Shown here: positions 1-11,556 of the stretch, piece after piece | Layout: each line of letters opens with the position of its first letter | How positions within the stretch are numbered: the first letter of the stretch is position 1 | From: Lepidonotus clava | Taxonomy: Eukaryota; Annelida; Polychaeta; Phyllodocida; Polynoidae | Length of the DNA: 64,000 nucleotides | NCBI GenBank assembly: GCA_936440205.1 | Contig: OW387140.1 | Span: forward strand, 32,113,659 to 32,177,658 | Direction of reading: 5' to 3' | Notes under the pieces: model-generated | Told to the model about the DNA's origin: nothing | What the model saw: only the letters and a program-made list of their open reading frames with translations | The model's database searches: none | Position numbers and translations under genes: made by a program

Positions 1-3000
1 TGTCAGTGGTGCCTGACAGGAGGCAGGACGTTGGGGTTACGCGTCACTGACGCTGCGAAGGGCACTGGGGTGGACGCCCGACCATGGCAGTCACTATGCC
101 CCGGGTGGATTGGCTCCTGACAAGCGGTCTCTTCATCACAAAAAAATCGACGAATAGAAAGAAATTTACCTAAAAACTAATAGATATAAAGCAAACCAAT
201 ATTTGTGTAACTAAGAGCTCTTCCTCAGGGAATTTTGGGCAAAATATAATAAGAACGCAGAATAATTAGTAACATTCTCAGGGGAAACGCTCTGTGACAG
301 CACACGAGAGTACCTTATACGTGGCTCGTTTGCTCCTAGTATAGACACGCTGCAGCGGCAGGGATATGTGCAAATCCTGACAAGGCGTGCCATATTTGGG
401 AGCTATAGCGGAGGTCACAAGGAAATGTAGTTACGGGACAACAGTGAATTGGTGACATTCACAGGGTGCTCGGCTCTCTCTCACCATATTGCGACTCCAT
501 CAAACTGGACAAGCCATCCCTGGGGGGGGAGAAGCTGTAGCGAAAACTCACAAGGCGGTGGAGCGAGGTGCTGTCCTTATTAATAGCCCCGTCGTCTTGG
601 TTATGTGTAAATGACCACCGGATCACCGTATGTCTTAGGTCAAAGGATCCTGACTTTAACATAAAAAGTCAGGATCCAACGACAACTAGTATCAAGAAGA
701 AAGAAAATAATGAACAACTGCCCATAATTCAAGACTAAGTTATTTAGACCACTTTTAGACCAGTTTTAATCGGGACAGAGACAAAACGGCAAGAAGTCAA
801 GTTTCGACCCGGGTAAAAAATTAGAAATAATTAAAATTAATAAAGGAAATGAGCGGCTTCAGAGCTGACCGCCGTCGAGAAAAAAAAAAAAAATAAATAA
901 ATGAATGAAAATTAGTCTTGACCGCCGTCGTGGCGCTAAAAGTATCCAGGTCTCCGCTCAACAGTTGAGCTGAAGAGGGGGGACATGGACTACTGATTCC
1001 CTGATGAACAAGCTACAATAAACTTGGTTGACACCCAGAGCTAATAAGTTTACCCGATCTATTAGAAAGGAGCTAAAAGTTCTAACTCTGTCTTTAGCAC
1101 TACCTATCCCTGCCCTGCATGCGCATAGTTAGGATAAGCTGGGGGCGGAGTCTTTTCAGGAGTAGTCTTGACTCTCCACAAGAAAAACGGGCATAGACCT
1201 GAACAAGAAAACGGGTTTAACCTTGTACTGTACTTCGGTAAAGGCCCGACTTACTAGGTGCTGTCTGGAAGTGAGTGATCTAAGGAGATGCATTTACACA
1301 TCTCTATAATTTAAAGGGGGTGTAGGCTGCATATTAAAAAAAAATATATATATGCAGTCTGCTCCCAATTATAACAATGGGAAACTCGGTGCTGCCCATT
1401 CTGGTTCTATGAGTGGGAAGGTACCGACAAACCACGTGTAACTAATGAGGACCGGGAATCAGATCAGAAATGAACCTGAATCTGAGACCCGATCCTCTGG
1501 TGATAACTAATGAGGAACGAATAATCTCAACCCCCTTTGTACAGTTAGTACTTAATGTCCTTTAATGACATTTATACCTCACGGAATGAAAACGCTACCC
1601 CCACCGCTTGTCATGTTGGTTTTTCCCATGTGATGTAGAGTATAGGGTAGACAGTGAGATGTTACTGTTAACATAGGTATAATATCTATTCAGTGAACCG
1701 TTTGGAGTTAGTGGCGGACCCGTTTGCATTGTCAGAAGGGCGCCACTACCCAATATAAAGTGGAACTCGGTCTTCAAACCCCAGGCTGAATGTAGGGGGT
1801 GAACGCCGAGCTACCACCTGTAACTAGCAAAGAGAGAAGGGATTTTGTCGTAACATAATCATTCAATAAGAACAAACTGTGGTTTTAAAGCAGATGCTTC
1901 ACAAGATGGAGTCAAATATGTTAGAACAGTTGTCACCCTTGAAGGGGGTGTTAACTTGTTTACGAATAAATCCTTGGAGTGTATTGGGTAATTATTCTAC
2001 CACACTGTACAGAAAGAGTGTTATCAAGAGTATTGACTCTTGTAAAAAAAAAAAAAATGACCTCTTAAGGTAAACCACCAGGGATCCAATTCCTATCATT
2101 ATTCTTATCTCCCCATGAGGTCGGTTAGGGAATCTGAGCGGGACAGTTTTGCATCACATCTCGGGCACTCATGGAGCCTTTGCAGATGGATGTTCTTGTA
2201 ACGGCTCAGCCCCGACCTGTGGGCATAAGCTTCCACACATTCATCGCAAAGATATCACTGTCTGAGATGTTTGGCAATCTCAGGCACTGATAAGCGTGGC
2301 TTCTGTGTTCAATGGAACGGCGCCTACTAAGGCCTGATCTACGAACGTACGGACTCCCGCAGTGTTCACACATGTATCTCTGCTTGGGACGCTTGGTGAT
2401 CTTTGTGGTGCTGGTGCCTTTCTAGCTCTTAATAAGGATACCATTCCTTCCTTCACAGTGACACATACAGGATCTTCATCTGGGAATTCATTCAGTGTCT
2501 TAGAGACTTCATCTCGGTCTCCTCACAGTAGTATTTTTTCCTCTTCGAGACGACTCTGTACAATAATACTCACTCTAAAACTTATTCTAACACAATGACA
2601 CTGACGCAGTCTTGATGTTAGACTAAAACATGGGATGGGTATCTGTGACCTTCGCCACTACATCTCAAACTTACCATGGGAGTCGCCAACAACTCGTTGG
2701 ACGGCTCCACCTATGGTGTCGCCTCACGTGGCCGACACGTCAATATTTCCTGTACCCGGTAAGGGGAACTACTCATCAAAGAATTCTGTCACAGCCAATC
2801 TAATGCTGGGAAGTCTGGACCAAAATACTTGGTCACCTACTGTCACCTAAACTTACCAGGGTGAACACCCTAGGAAGCGCTTGTTACCTAGGGCACCCCA
2901 TGTGAATTGTTTCCAATGTAGACATTTACATTAATGTCCTGCACGGGAACGATAAGACTAAGAATTCTGTTATGACAAAGATAGCACTGTACGAATATAG

Positions 3001-3750
3001 ACCAGAATGTCCGGTCATCTCTATAAATCTATTGGGGCAGTGCCCAAATTAACAGGTAATCGTAATACAATAACATTTAAAGCCAACACGGCGCAAACTA
3101 CCCACACACACTGAGAGCCTGCTTGAATCGGTAATGTCAACAAACCACTAGTTAGGAAAACCTCCTATTATCGCCCAACTACGCGCGAAGTAAAATGTTT
3201 GATCATGTTCGCCTAAGCTATCCCTCCCACTAAAATAGTAAGCCGAACGTTGTTCAGTGTCCAGCCGTGTCACCTCATTTCATTTGCGTCGCCCTAACAT
3301 ACCACAGGACCTGGAAAAGATAATAAGTTTAGTACGCAAGGCCCTGACTCTCGGCCCGCGTCCACCATCTTGGAACCAAAAGTAAACACTAGGTGGCCAC
3401 CCACGCTACCCGTTACTAAAATCACCAGCGAAACACAGTTTCTGGTTCCGGGAGTGACATCAGCTTCCGGAATACAACCACGTGAAGGCGAGCCGAGAAC
3501 CACCAAGAAGAATTTGGCCAACAATCTCCTTAAACCCTACGGGTTAGTAGCCTGCCTAACATGCTAAGAACAATAGAAAGAAGGCTGTACTCACCAAGTC
3601 TCGGAGCGGTCTGGACGAGGGGCCGTCTCTACGAGGAGGGCGGTGTCCGACGACAAGCCAGCAGGGCGGTGAAAGTGTCTGTGTCATCCCATAAGAACAG
3701 TCTGGAGCTCCATCAAAGGTGTGATCTGCTCCTCTTGGATATATGAACTT
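1..3750. other. Unassigned sequence, no supported gene
   Basis: No open frame here has a recognisable domain, and short frames overlap on both strands. Visible items are two copies of the 12-mer TGACCGCCGTCG (866-877 and 919-930, 53 bp apart), A-rich runs near 880 and 2045, and a consensus-like minus-strand splice donor GTGAGT at 3594-3589 following a GC-rich open stretch (about 3595-3700). The donor could belong to a leftward transcript, but no matching acceptor or protein could be recognised. The stretch may be part of an old mobile element together with the ORF at 3921-4568. That is inference. Confidence 0.4.
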
Positions 3751-3884
3751 AAGTGTACCAATCACTGGCCGGGAATTGGACCGGCAGAATTACTTGGCGG
3801 AACCAACCCGGAAAATTAAGTGTCCTAATCACAGGCCGGGAATTGGACTAAAAAATTACTTGATGGGAATCACCCCGGAATTAA
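3751..3884. repeat. Tandem duplication, 67-bp unit x2
   Basis: Two head-to-tail copies begin at 3751 and 3818, both starting AAGTGT(A/C)C(A/T)AATCAC and sharing GGCCGGGAATTGGAC and a later CCCGGAA block. The copies differ at several positions, so the duplication is not recent. The pair lies just downstream of the stop codon of the minus-strand ORF at 3921-4568. ATTGG-like boxes recur in each unit, which could be regulatory. Confidence 0.75.
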
Positions 3885-3920
3885 AATATATACACGGGGG
3901 GGGGATTGAGTGCCGGCGGT

Positions 3921-4568
3921 CTAATGAATAACGGGCAACCGGACAAAGACCCGGCCCAGGGCCCGGGCCCAACGGCGTAACACCCGGGTGGACGGCATAT
4001 ACCCGTCTTCCAGTTCGCGGAAGTCATTGACGGTCATAACACCGTCAGCCACTACCTTGGAGAGGTGGAGGGCATGACCGGTGTTGACCGTCGGCACGTT
4101 GAACCAGTCGTTCGTCCTTTTGACTTCGCGGCTAATCCTGGGAATGATGCGGTTAAGCCACCGTTGCAAAGATCCGTCGCTGTCCGTGCGCGCCCAACTG
4201 CGGGCATCAAAGCCCGAGGGGGTCGCGAGGATGAGGGTCGCTGGAGCAGGGTGGGCTTGTAGATTCATAAAGGCACGAGTAAAAAGTTCAGCGTAAAAGT
4301 TGACAACTGCGTCCGGGTTAATGAACAAAGGAAGATATAATCGTAGGTCCGTGTCCCAGGTTAGAATGTCAAGTAAATTCGTAATCACTATTAACACGTC
4401 GTCAGGATACATCAGGTGGTGAGCAAACGCGAAGCCCGCCAGCTCCGCCGTCGTGGCCTCTTCGCTTGGAAAAACCACGTAGATGTGTTCCGTGTGGTTT
4501 TGTATCAGATCAGGGTAGTCCTGGACGCCCGCCTCACATTCGGTGCAAAAGATGGCAACGCGAACCAT
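3921..4568 (-). CDS. Uncharacterised 215-aa protein, possibly from a mobile element
   Basis: This intronless open frame starts at an ATG (4568-4566) and runs 215 codons. I do not recognise it as a host gene. The alternating hydrophobic strands and helices look like an alpha/beta fold: RVAIFCTE at the N-terminus, a buried strand DVLIVITNLLDIL at about residues 57-69, a strand ATLILATP at about 106-113, and a late histidine-containing TGHALHLS. The order of these blocks is faintly like SGNH/GDSL hydrolase-like proteins carried by some animal retroelements, but the canonical Ser/Asn/His motifs are not evident. The C-terminus is basic (RVLRRWARALGR). A palindromic CRE and a TATA-like box sit upstream. 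It could be a domesticated or element-borne gene, or a single-exon host gene. Confidence 0.45.
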   Translation of the reverse strand: MVRVAIFCTECEAGVQDYPDLIQNHTEHIYVVFPSEEATTAELAGFAFAHHLMYPDDVLIVITNLLDILTWDTDLRLYLPLFINPDAVVNFYAELFTRAFMNLQAHPAPATLILATPSGFDARSWARTDSDGSLQRWLNRIIPRISREVKRTNDWFNVPTVNTGHALHLSKVVADGVMTVNDFRELEDGYMPSTRVLRRWARALGRVFVRLPVIH

Positions 4569-4635
4569 ACTGGGTGATGTTGCGAAGAAATAAGAGGTAA
4601 CACTGAAGACTAAAGAAAAAACACGTCTTGACGCG

Positions 4636-4671
4636 TTAAAAATACCGCCGGCACTGATTAAAATGACGTCA
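4636..4671 (-). promoter_or_regulatory. Candidate promoter of the 215-aa ORF: CRE plus TATA-like box
   Basis: A perfect CRE palindrome TGACGTCA lies at 4664-4671, and a TATA-like TATTTTTAA reads on the minus strand from 4644 to 4636. Initiator-like pyrimidine/A steps (TTTAGTC, TTCAGTG) follow 31-40 bp downstream, leaving a leader of about 40 nt before the ATG at 4568. The spacing fits a compact RNA polymerase II promoter, but initiation here is inferred. Confidence 0.4.
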
Positions 4672-5809
4672 TAACGAGGCTAATTTGGGAAACCCCTTTT
4701 TGATCCAAAAGATCCAAATTCTGAAATCGGCTAGCATGATCAATCCATCGTATAATTTCTTACAAAATCTGTGCTAAACTAAAGTTTAGGTCCCCAACCA
4801 ACATAATCAAGCGACAGAATTAATTCATATCGGCCCAAAATATCAGGTCGAACCATCAAACTTGCAAATTTGTTCGAAACAGAAATTTGCCATCCGGGCG
4901 CTTCGCGCCTGGAGGATCCAAATCGAGGTCAAACCTTGGAAGGGAACTCTAGTCAAGCGTCCCGCTAAGTACACATGTACTAAGCATGACTGGTGGGCGC
5001 GCGACGCGGATGGTAATATTTACTAGACCTAACTGCATAATGTTGCTAGATCAGATGCAGGGACCTTGTATTTATTGTAAATAATGTTGTTATGGTTGAA
5101 GTTTGATTGAAATTTGACACGCATTGTATAATGAAATTCGTTCGTTCAAAATGTCCGAATCATCTGTATTGACTTATGTTGTGTTAACTTGTTCTGAAAT
5201 TAGATTTGATGTGTACTTGTTACTCTTAAAAGGTTAAGACAACTTTACACTGTATATATGTTGAGTTCTGTTGACTTGTGTTACAAATCATAAATATCAG
5301 AAACTGTACATGCATGTACTAAGTCAAAACTGAATTTGTCACCTTATGCACGGGTGTCGCAATCTTTGAATCTTAAAATAAGCTAACGATGCTGAGAACT
5401 TACTTTAATGTACAAGGCACGTACTAAGTGAATACCTAAGATGACGAATACTTCATCCTCTAAAGTTGACTTTGTCATTTTGTAACCATGATTATGTCAT
5501 CATTTACGTTGTTATCCAAATAATCATGTTATCAATTTTAACACTTACCTTGTCATTTTATGAACGGGTTCTGCTAACCTTGAGCTTCAAGATGTGGAAA
5601 TCAACTCAATGAATAATTTCACTGTGAATTTGTGTTGAAACCGGATCTACAAATCTATTGATACTGTGTTGAATGTACCACGAGAGTCAAGGCCACCCAC
5701 CATGGTTTAACAAATATATCCAATCATCAAAATTGGGAGTTCATTATATTCATTTGGTTTGAGCTATGTCGTCCACCTCCTTAAACTCAAACACCTGACC
5801 GCCGTCGAA
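4672..5809. other. AT-rich noncoding stretch
   Basis: No open frame or RNA gene was recognised. A third copy of the 12-mer TGACCGCCGTCG lies at 5796-5807, directly abutting the solo LTR that begins at 5810. Confidence 0.5.
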
Positions 5810-6445
5810 TGTACTAATAGCTTAGCACTTTTAATATATTCTCGTGTTATATGATCCATCAAGGATCAGGCTTAGCAAGTCTACTTCTAGTCTACTTCTA
5901 GGAGAAATATCTTACGCTCCTAGCGCCACCTGTTAACCAGTATAAAAGGCGCTGCAAGGTAGGGAGCGAGCAGTTAGTTGGTTAGAAGTTAGTAGTTACT
6001 TAGTTTAGTGAGAACATCAGCTAAGTAAGTTTAGCCAAGGAGTTATACCTGGAGTAAGTACATCGGCTCCCGTGTAACAGACTGGAGTTTACCAATATCA
6101 ACTACCTCGGACATAGGATTGTGATAGAACTGAGTACTAGAATGGTCTAGAAGGTGTTGGAGCAACTCGTGTTCTAAATGTGGTTGATTGCTGATAGGAG
6201 ATGGGAGGTGGACTGATGAAGACTTATACATGGTGGCTTTGACTCGGGATGAGATGTTTATTGAATAAAAACCCTTTCATATTAAGAAGCTCCCTCATCG
6301 TTCATTTCTTTTGAACTATTGGGAAGTGGACGGACAAACTTTAAACGCAGTCTGAATTACTCAGGCATTCTGGAGAAACGACTCATGAAGACTTGGATAT
6401 ACACGAACATTACGCAGTCTTAAATCAAACATTAACAATAGTTCA
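5810..6445 (+). mobile_element. Solo LTR, copy 1 (LTR retrotransposon fossil)
   Basis: This 636-bp unit is repeated in inverted orientation at 8389-9007. It has the anatomy of an LTR: TG...CA termini with a short imperfect inverted repeat (TGTACTA...TAGTTCA), a TATA box TATAAAAGG at 5941-5949, and a downstream AATAAA polyadenylation signal near 6264. No primer-binding site follows and no polypurine tract precedes, so it stands alone. Clean target-site duplications were not found. The family (Ty3-like or other) cannot be decided from the LTR alone. Confidence 0.75.
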
Positions 6446-6632
6446 GCCGTTAGTATTACATTTAAGTGGTGGTCTATAGGTTTAACTTCTTGTGAGTGAT
6501 ATAATTAATTTTGGGCCAGAATCCGGCTTTAGGTGAACTAAGCAAAAACCATTCATGAAATGTCATGGGTGTGATTCATGTTGCCAAAATTCATGTTGTC
6601 AAAAACTTAAAATATAATTTCTTGGACATGGA

Positions 6633-6633
<1 letters not shown>

Positions 6634-6728
<95 letters not shown>
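6634..6728. repeat. Compound microsatellite (AC)n-(TA)n
   Basis: About 38 uninterrupted AC units are followed at 6711 by about nine TA units. Frames read through it give only artificial cysteine/valine or threonine/histidine runs. Alternating purine-pyrimidine tracts of this length are Z-DNA prone and length-polymorphic. Confidence 0.97.
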
Positions 6729-7150
6729 ACTACTGCTACTTTGTTCTTACATAATAGATCGTGAACTGTATCAAACTCAAACTCCAAGTAGGGTGGACAT
6801 TGGTTATTTTACTAACTGATTTAAACGTGTTCTTACATGTATGGTGGAAGAACGTTGAAACCATTTGGAAGTTGCAATAATAAAAGAAAAAAAATGAAAA
6901 TGAAAATCTACGAATTGTTGTGGGGACTTATGATTCACGATGACAAGTTGTGTTAGATTGCGGTTCTTGAATTTTGGCGAAAGCTTTAGGTCGGCACCCT
7001 GCAGGATCTCTTATTTAACTAATGGAACTGAGACAATTTGTTTAATTAACTCAGTTATTGTTTTAATAACATCTTCCTTTCATTCAGACTAATAGCCCAA
7101 GTTCAACTAATAAATTGTCGTAATCAACCATGTAGAGACATAGCAGTATC

Positions 7151-7290
7151 CAGTGGTAGATCCAGGATTTATAATGGGGGGAACGCTATTGAATGAGTTT
7201 TTGGCCAAATTTTACATTAAAAAAACACACAAATTTTCCTGAAAAAGGGAGGGGTGCGCACCCACGCGCCTCCCCTCCATTTTCAGCCCT
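7151..7290 (+). mobile_element. hAT-like non-autonomous transposon, one end only
   Basis: It begins CAGTGGTAGATCCAGGATTT, the typical terminal block of widespread hAT-type non-autonomous elements, then a G-run and a C-rich inner stretch. No matching inverted terminus was found downstream, so only one end is supported. Confidence 0.45.
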
Positions 7291-8044
7291 TAGCATAATA
7301 TATCAGATGATTATGTAGATGAGTGAGAAAATATGTAACAGGAGGAAATATAATCCTTAAAAAGTGTGACCAGATAACTATAACTTGTCCCTGGTTCTCC
7401 AGATACATTTCAGTCATATAATAGTTGACGACAATTTTGTTGTGATCCCCTAGATACATTTCAGGTAGTTGGACTGATCGTTATCTATGCTTACTTTTAA
7501 TTACTCGAATGTACAGAAGGAACGACAAACAAATTGTAACAGTTGTGACTGCATTACACTTTGGTGCTTACAGTGGACTCACGAGTACACCGGAGAATAT
7601 CTTTAGTGAGCAGCTTTATTAAATAATTGAAAAGAAAAACTTTTCAAATCTTCGCTTATAAGAATTACATAGTTTTGTCACGTTTCACTTAAATCAGTCG
7701 AGATCCTAAAAAGAAGTTTTACTCCACATTCATTTTTCAAAAACGACGATAAAGCGGTTTCCTTTTTGACTCAGGCCGAATTTTATTCATATTCAAACGA
7801 CATCATATAACATGTTTTTTTTACATTATGTTTAAAAGACGATGACAAAAACTGAAAAACTGAGGACAAAATAAAACAACCAAGCTTATATGAAAAAAAT
7901 TATAGTTTATTACCAACCTGTGGGGTGGTTTCTTATGGAAGAGGGGAATAATTTTGTTAGTATAATTTTTATTTCCGATAAAAATTCGTGTGAATTTAGT
8001 AGTGTGGTTTGCAGCCTTCGTTGAGGTAGGAATTAACAGTCCCC

Positions 8045-8232
8045 CACTTTAATGTCTACTCAGCAATTTTTCAGCTATATCGAGACCAGCTCCAGTTTTT
8101 GACTGTACCAGTTGGTATGACCGAATATATGGGGATGGAAACGACGGCAAGATGATCTAACAGGCAACACCTGGGATTGAACCCGGGCCGGCCTCGTCCA
8201 AAGCCAAGACGCTAACCACTAGACCAGCCCAC
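8045..8232 (-). mobile_element. tRNA-derived SINE with mollusc-type core
   Basis: Read on the minus strand, it starts with a tRNA-like head of about 70 nt holding an A-box-like TGGTCTAGTGG and a B-box GGTTCAATCCC. A body with the block CGATATAGCTGAAAAATTGC follows. The head folds poorly as a tRNA: acceptor arms do not pair, the T stem has a mismatch, and U33 is absent with the best anticodon stem. The core resembles the central domain of mollusc SINEs of the MetaSINE type, named from memory. The left (3') boundary is approximate. Confidence 0.65.
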
Positions 8233-8388
8233 CCTTCTTCGATAGCCGACGGCTAAATATGCTTTTGATATTGTCGGCCTACATCGCCAATATGGCAGAC
8301 GCCGACGCCGATCCACACCAAAATCGGTTAGTGGGTATGGGGCTTAAGGTAGCTGGTCTAATATAATCAGATACGTTAAGTATGATAA

Positions 8389-9007
8389 TGAACTATTGTT
8401 AATGTTGATTTTAGACTGCGTGATGTTTGTGTATATCTAAGTCTCCATGAGTCGTTTGTCCAGAATGTCTGAGTCAATCAGACTGCGTTTAGCGTTTGCA
8501 CATTCACTTCCCAATAGTTCAAAAGAAATGAACGATGAGGGAGCTTCTTAATATGAAAGGGTTTTTATTCAATAAACATCTCATCCCGAGTCAAAGCCAC
8601 CATGTATAAGTCTTCATCAGTCCACCTCCCATCTCCTATCAGCAATCAACCACATTTAGAACACGAGTTGCTCCAACACCTTCTAGACCATTCTAGTACT
8701 CCGCTCTATCACAATCCTATGTCCGAGGTAGTTGATATTGGTAAACTCCAGTCTGTTACACGGGAGCCGATGTACTTACTCCAGGTAACTCCTTGGCTAA
8801 ACTTACTTGGCTGATGTTCTCACTAAAACTAAGTGACTACTAACTGCTCGCTCCCTACCTTGCAGCGCCTTTTATACTGGTTAACAGGTGGCGCTGGGAG
8901 CGTAAGATATTTCTTCTAGAAGTAGACTAGAAGTAGACTTGCTAAGCTTGATCCTTGATGGATTATATAACATGAGGATATATTAAAAGTGCTAAGCTAT
9001 TAGTACA
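8389..9007 (-). mobile_element. Solo LTR, copy 2, with 4-bp target duplication
   Basis: This 619-bp inverted copy of the LTR at 5810-6445 is flanked on both sides by ATAA (8385-8388 and 9008-9011), the short duplication expected of LTR-element integration. The roughly 100 bp around the polyadenylation signal are identical in the two copies, so they are fairly young relative to each other. It is a solo LTR: no internal element region is present on either side. Confidence 0.8.
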
Positions 9008-9189
9008 ATAATGTAATTAATTCAAATCCTTATAATTAATACTATCAATAATTTTATTCATTTATATCAAATTTCCTTGTAAATAATTATAATTGATAAA
9101 ACATTCATTCATTCATGAAGCTATAACAACGTTTTGTATTTGAATAAACGTTTGGTAGGACTCCAACAGTCTTTACAGTTTGGCCCTTT

Positions 9190-9313
9190 TATAGATATTC
9201 TAATAGAAGGTTACTTATTTTGATAAATGTCGCATGATTAGTAATCGGATCTTGTATAAATATTGTAATAGAAGTTTATGTATTTTGATTAGTGTCGCAT
9301 GATTAGTAATCTT
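9190..9313. repeat. Tandem duplication, 65-bp unit x2
   Basis: Copies begin at 9190 and 9255. Both contain TAATAGAAG, TATTTTGAT and the identical block GTCGCATGATTAGTAATC. The sequence is AT-rich and noncoding. Confidence 0.75.
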
Positions 9314-9635
9314 TACAATACATAGTGACTGAAAAATAACTTTAAAGGGATTGATTGTTAGGTAGTAATGTTTATGGCATGGGATCATTAATCATAAGAC
9401 GCCAATCAAAATCAACGTAACTGGTGTAATCATCATGATTATAAAGTTATGGGCCATGGGACTAAATTATTAAAACATCGTTTTGTCGAACTTAAAATGG
9501 GCAATTAGGAACCAAATAATGTGTTGCACGTGTTCTTACTTGAAAACTGGTATTCTGTGAATTTTTAGATCATGCAATAATATATTTTCTTCACTTTGGA
9601 GCAACTAGAAGAACTTAAAGGAATCGTTCTCAAAT

Positions 9636-9807
9636 CCGGGATTTAAGTAAGGGTTAAAAAAATCTGAAACAGAATAAATAAAACCCAAACTTATCTTAAA
9701 ATGCTATGAAACGTGATCTAAGAAATTATTTTTGAAAGTTATTATGGGACATGTCGAAGTAAAAAAAAATCTGAAATCAGACAAAAATCTGAAAACCTAC
9801 ATCCCTG
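9636..9807. mobile_element. hAT-like MITE with 6-bp target duplication, copy A
   Basis: Termini are CCGGGATTTAAGT and, inverted, CAGGGATGTAGGT. TCAAAT duplications flank it (9630-9635 and 9808-9813). It shares AAAAATCTGAAAC near the left end and TCTGAAATCAGAC near the right end with the elements at 12442 and 60052. It is non-autonomous, about 172 bp, with no coding capacity. Confidence 0.7.
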
Positions 9808-11556
9808 TCAAATAAACGACAGAGTTCCAAAACTTATTTTCACATTACAGAAGGTCTACCATGGGCAAAGAAATGAGGATTGTTTTACTAAAATATATCA
9901 GGCCCCATATTTTCGTATACATAACATTCAATCCTTCTTCGAAAATGTTTTGCAATAACTTCAATAAATTGTTGTAAAAGACAGATTTTCCTATGTTGAA
10001 ACCCTAATCAAAGGTGTCCTGGTTAGCTTACGAAAAATCAGTTACGAAAATATGGCCCCAGATATATGAGAGGATTATTGGCTATAGCTCGTTTACAGCG
10101 TCGAAAATAAACCTTACAATGTTTATTCTCGCGATGAAGGATGAAAACACTCGTCCCCAGCAGGAAATCCGTTGATTTAAGTAAAGGAATAAGATGAGAA
10201 CATATATTACCACATAGTTTTGTGATACGGTTGATTGTTTATTTAAAAATGACCCTTTTATTTACAATGATTGACATTTCACATCTCTATATATATTGAG
10301 ACAATAAGATTTATGTATTTACATTACATAATAGTATGTACATTTATAACAAATTTCATTTGTTGGGAAAAGTACTACGATATGCCTACCTTTCCTTGAT
10401 ATATGTACACTGACAGAAATGTCCCATCATAGATGTGTAAATGGCAGCACAATTTAGCATGTAATCTAACAAATAAATGTATTTTTCCTTTGGAAATGAT
10501 AAGTTTAAACAGAGTTGCCACTCCCTACTGATGAAAAAGTAGGAAACACTTCTACTCTTTTCTGGAAGCAACTAAGAGCAAAAATAACTCTCAAGAATGG
10601 ATTCATGATATACAATTTGTATTTGAATAGCTTCGAAATACCACAAAAAAATACACTGAAACAGATATTAAAGTGGTGTATATAAATCAGTTGTGCAATC
10701 CAAAATGACCAAAAAGTAGGAAATCCTACAAAAGTAGGAAAAATGCCATCTCTATTTAAACATATTATTAAGACTGCTAAATCTAAGGGTCAATATAATT
10801 GCGTGACTTATCGGGAAAATCTTGACTTGATCATTTCTAAATGGATTAAAGACATGGCAGTGGGCAAAATAATACGCAATATACAGCAAATGTAGACTGA
10901 CCGTTTGGTATGGAGGTGGAATAGAAAGGAGGGATCATTTCTAGTGGCTAAACCATGGAAACCATTTGAATGCTTCATACGCAGAATTTGACTCAAAGTT
11001 ACGGAGAGAAGACTTAGCGAAAACTGTTGAACTATCCAACTTAACCATTTTTTCGATGACATATCAATATATGATTTTAATTTTCAGAAACGATTACTGA
11101 ACCTTTTTAGACGGTAGTATTCGAATAAAGTTCTTAGTTTTGAAAAATTGTAAAATATTGAAAAAACGGTATACGGTCTGGTATTACACCATGATTTACA
11201 ATAGCTATTTTATAATTGAAGTTTTAACACTTATGGATTATCCAACGGTAGGTTTCATCATTTCTAAATGTTTACAATGTGTAGAGATAGAGTGATTCCA
11301 CATGAGACATGCATCTAAAAAGAACGAATATTCAAATTCTATGTAAATCCATTAATGTACATATATTCACATGATTACAAATGCCACAATGTAACAAACT
11401 AAATCTATATACAACGTACGACGCAGTAGTGTCTTAAACCATTTCTTCCAAAACACTGTTGAAAATACAGATTAATCACAATAAAGTTTGGCTATTTTAC
11501 AATATACTAAGTCTTGAGATAACACCTCGTTTTACGTAGGTTTTCATATACATGTT
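9808..11556. other. AT-rich stretch, probably includes TMEM170A 3' UTR
   Basis: Apart from the MITE at 10510-10754, no gene was recognised. The right part should be the 3' untranslated region of TMEM170A. TTTATT motifs (AATAAA on the minus strand) occur, for example near 10257, but the polyadenylation site cannot be chosen from sequence. Confidence 0.4.
10510..10754. mobile_element. hAT-like MITE with 6-bp target duplication, related family
   Basis: The ends CAGAGTTGCCA and (inverted) TAGAGATGGCA are hAT-type termini. TTTAAA direct repeats flank it (10504-10509 and 10755-10760). Inside, the block AAAAAGTAGGAAA recurs near both ends. Its organisation parallels the 9636/12442/60052 family, but the terminal sequence differs. 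Confidence 0.65.

Larger units (their letters stand above)
6446..8388. other. Noncoding stretch between the two solo LTRs
   Basis: It holds a CA/TA microsatellite (6634-6728), a hAT-like end fragment (7151-7290), a SINE (8045-8232) and a MITE terminus at about 8332-8347. The sequence is otherwise AT-rich with no coding signal. Confidence 0.55.

Noticed and set aside
6599-6787. 62-aa frame with alternating Cys/Val
   Set aside because: Translation of the AC/TA microsatellite.
8159-8232. Possible functional tRNA gene (A and B boxes on the minus strand)
   Set aside because: Acceptor arms do not pair, the T stem has a mismatch and the best anticodon loop lacks U33. It continues into a SINE body.
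8602-8814. 70-aa frame on the plus strand, repeated at 6043-6231 on the minus strand
   Set aside because: Both are the antisense strand of the solo LTR. The similarity reflects the LTR duplication, not a gene.
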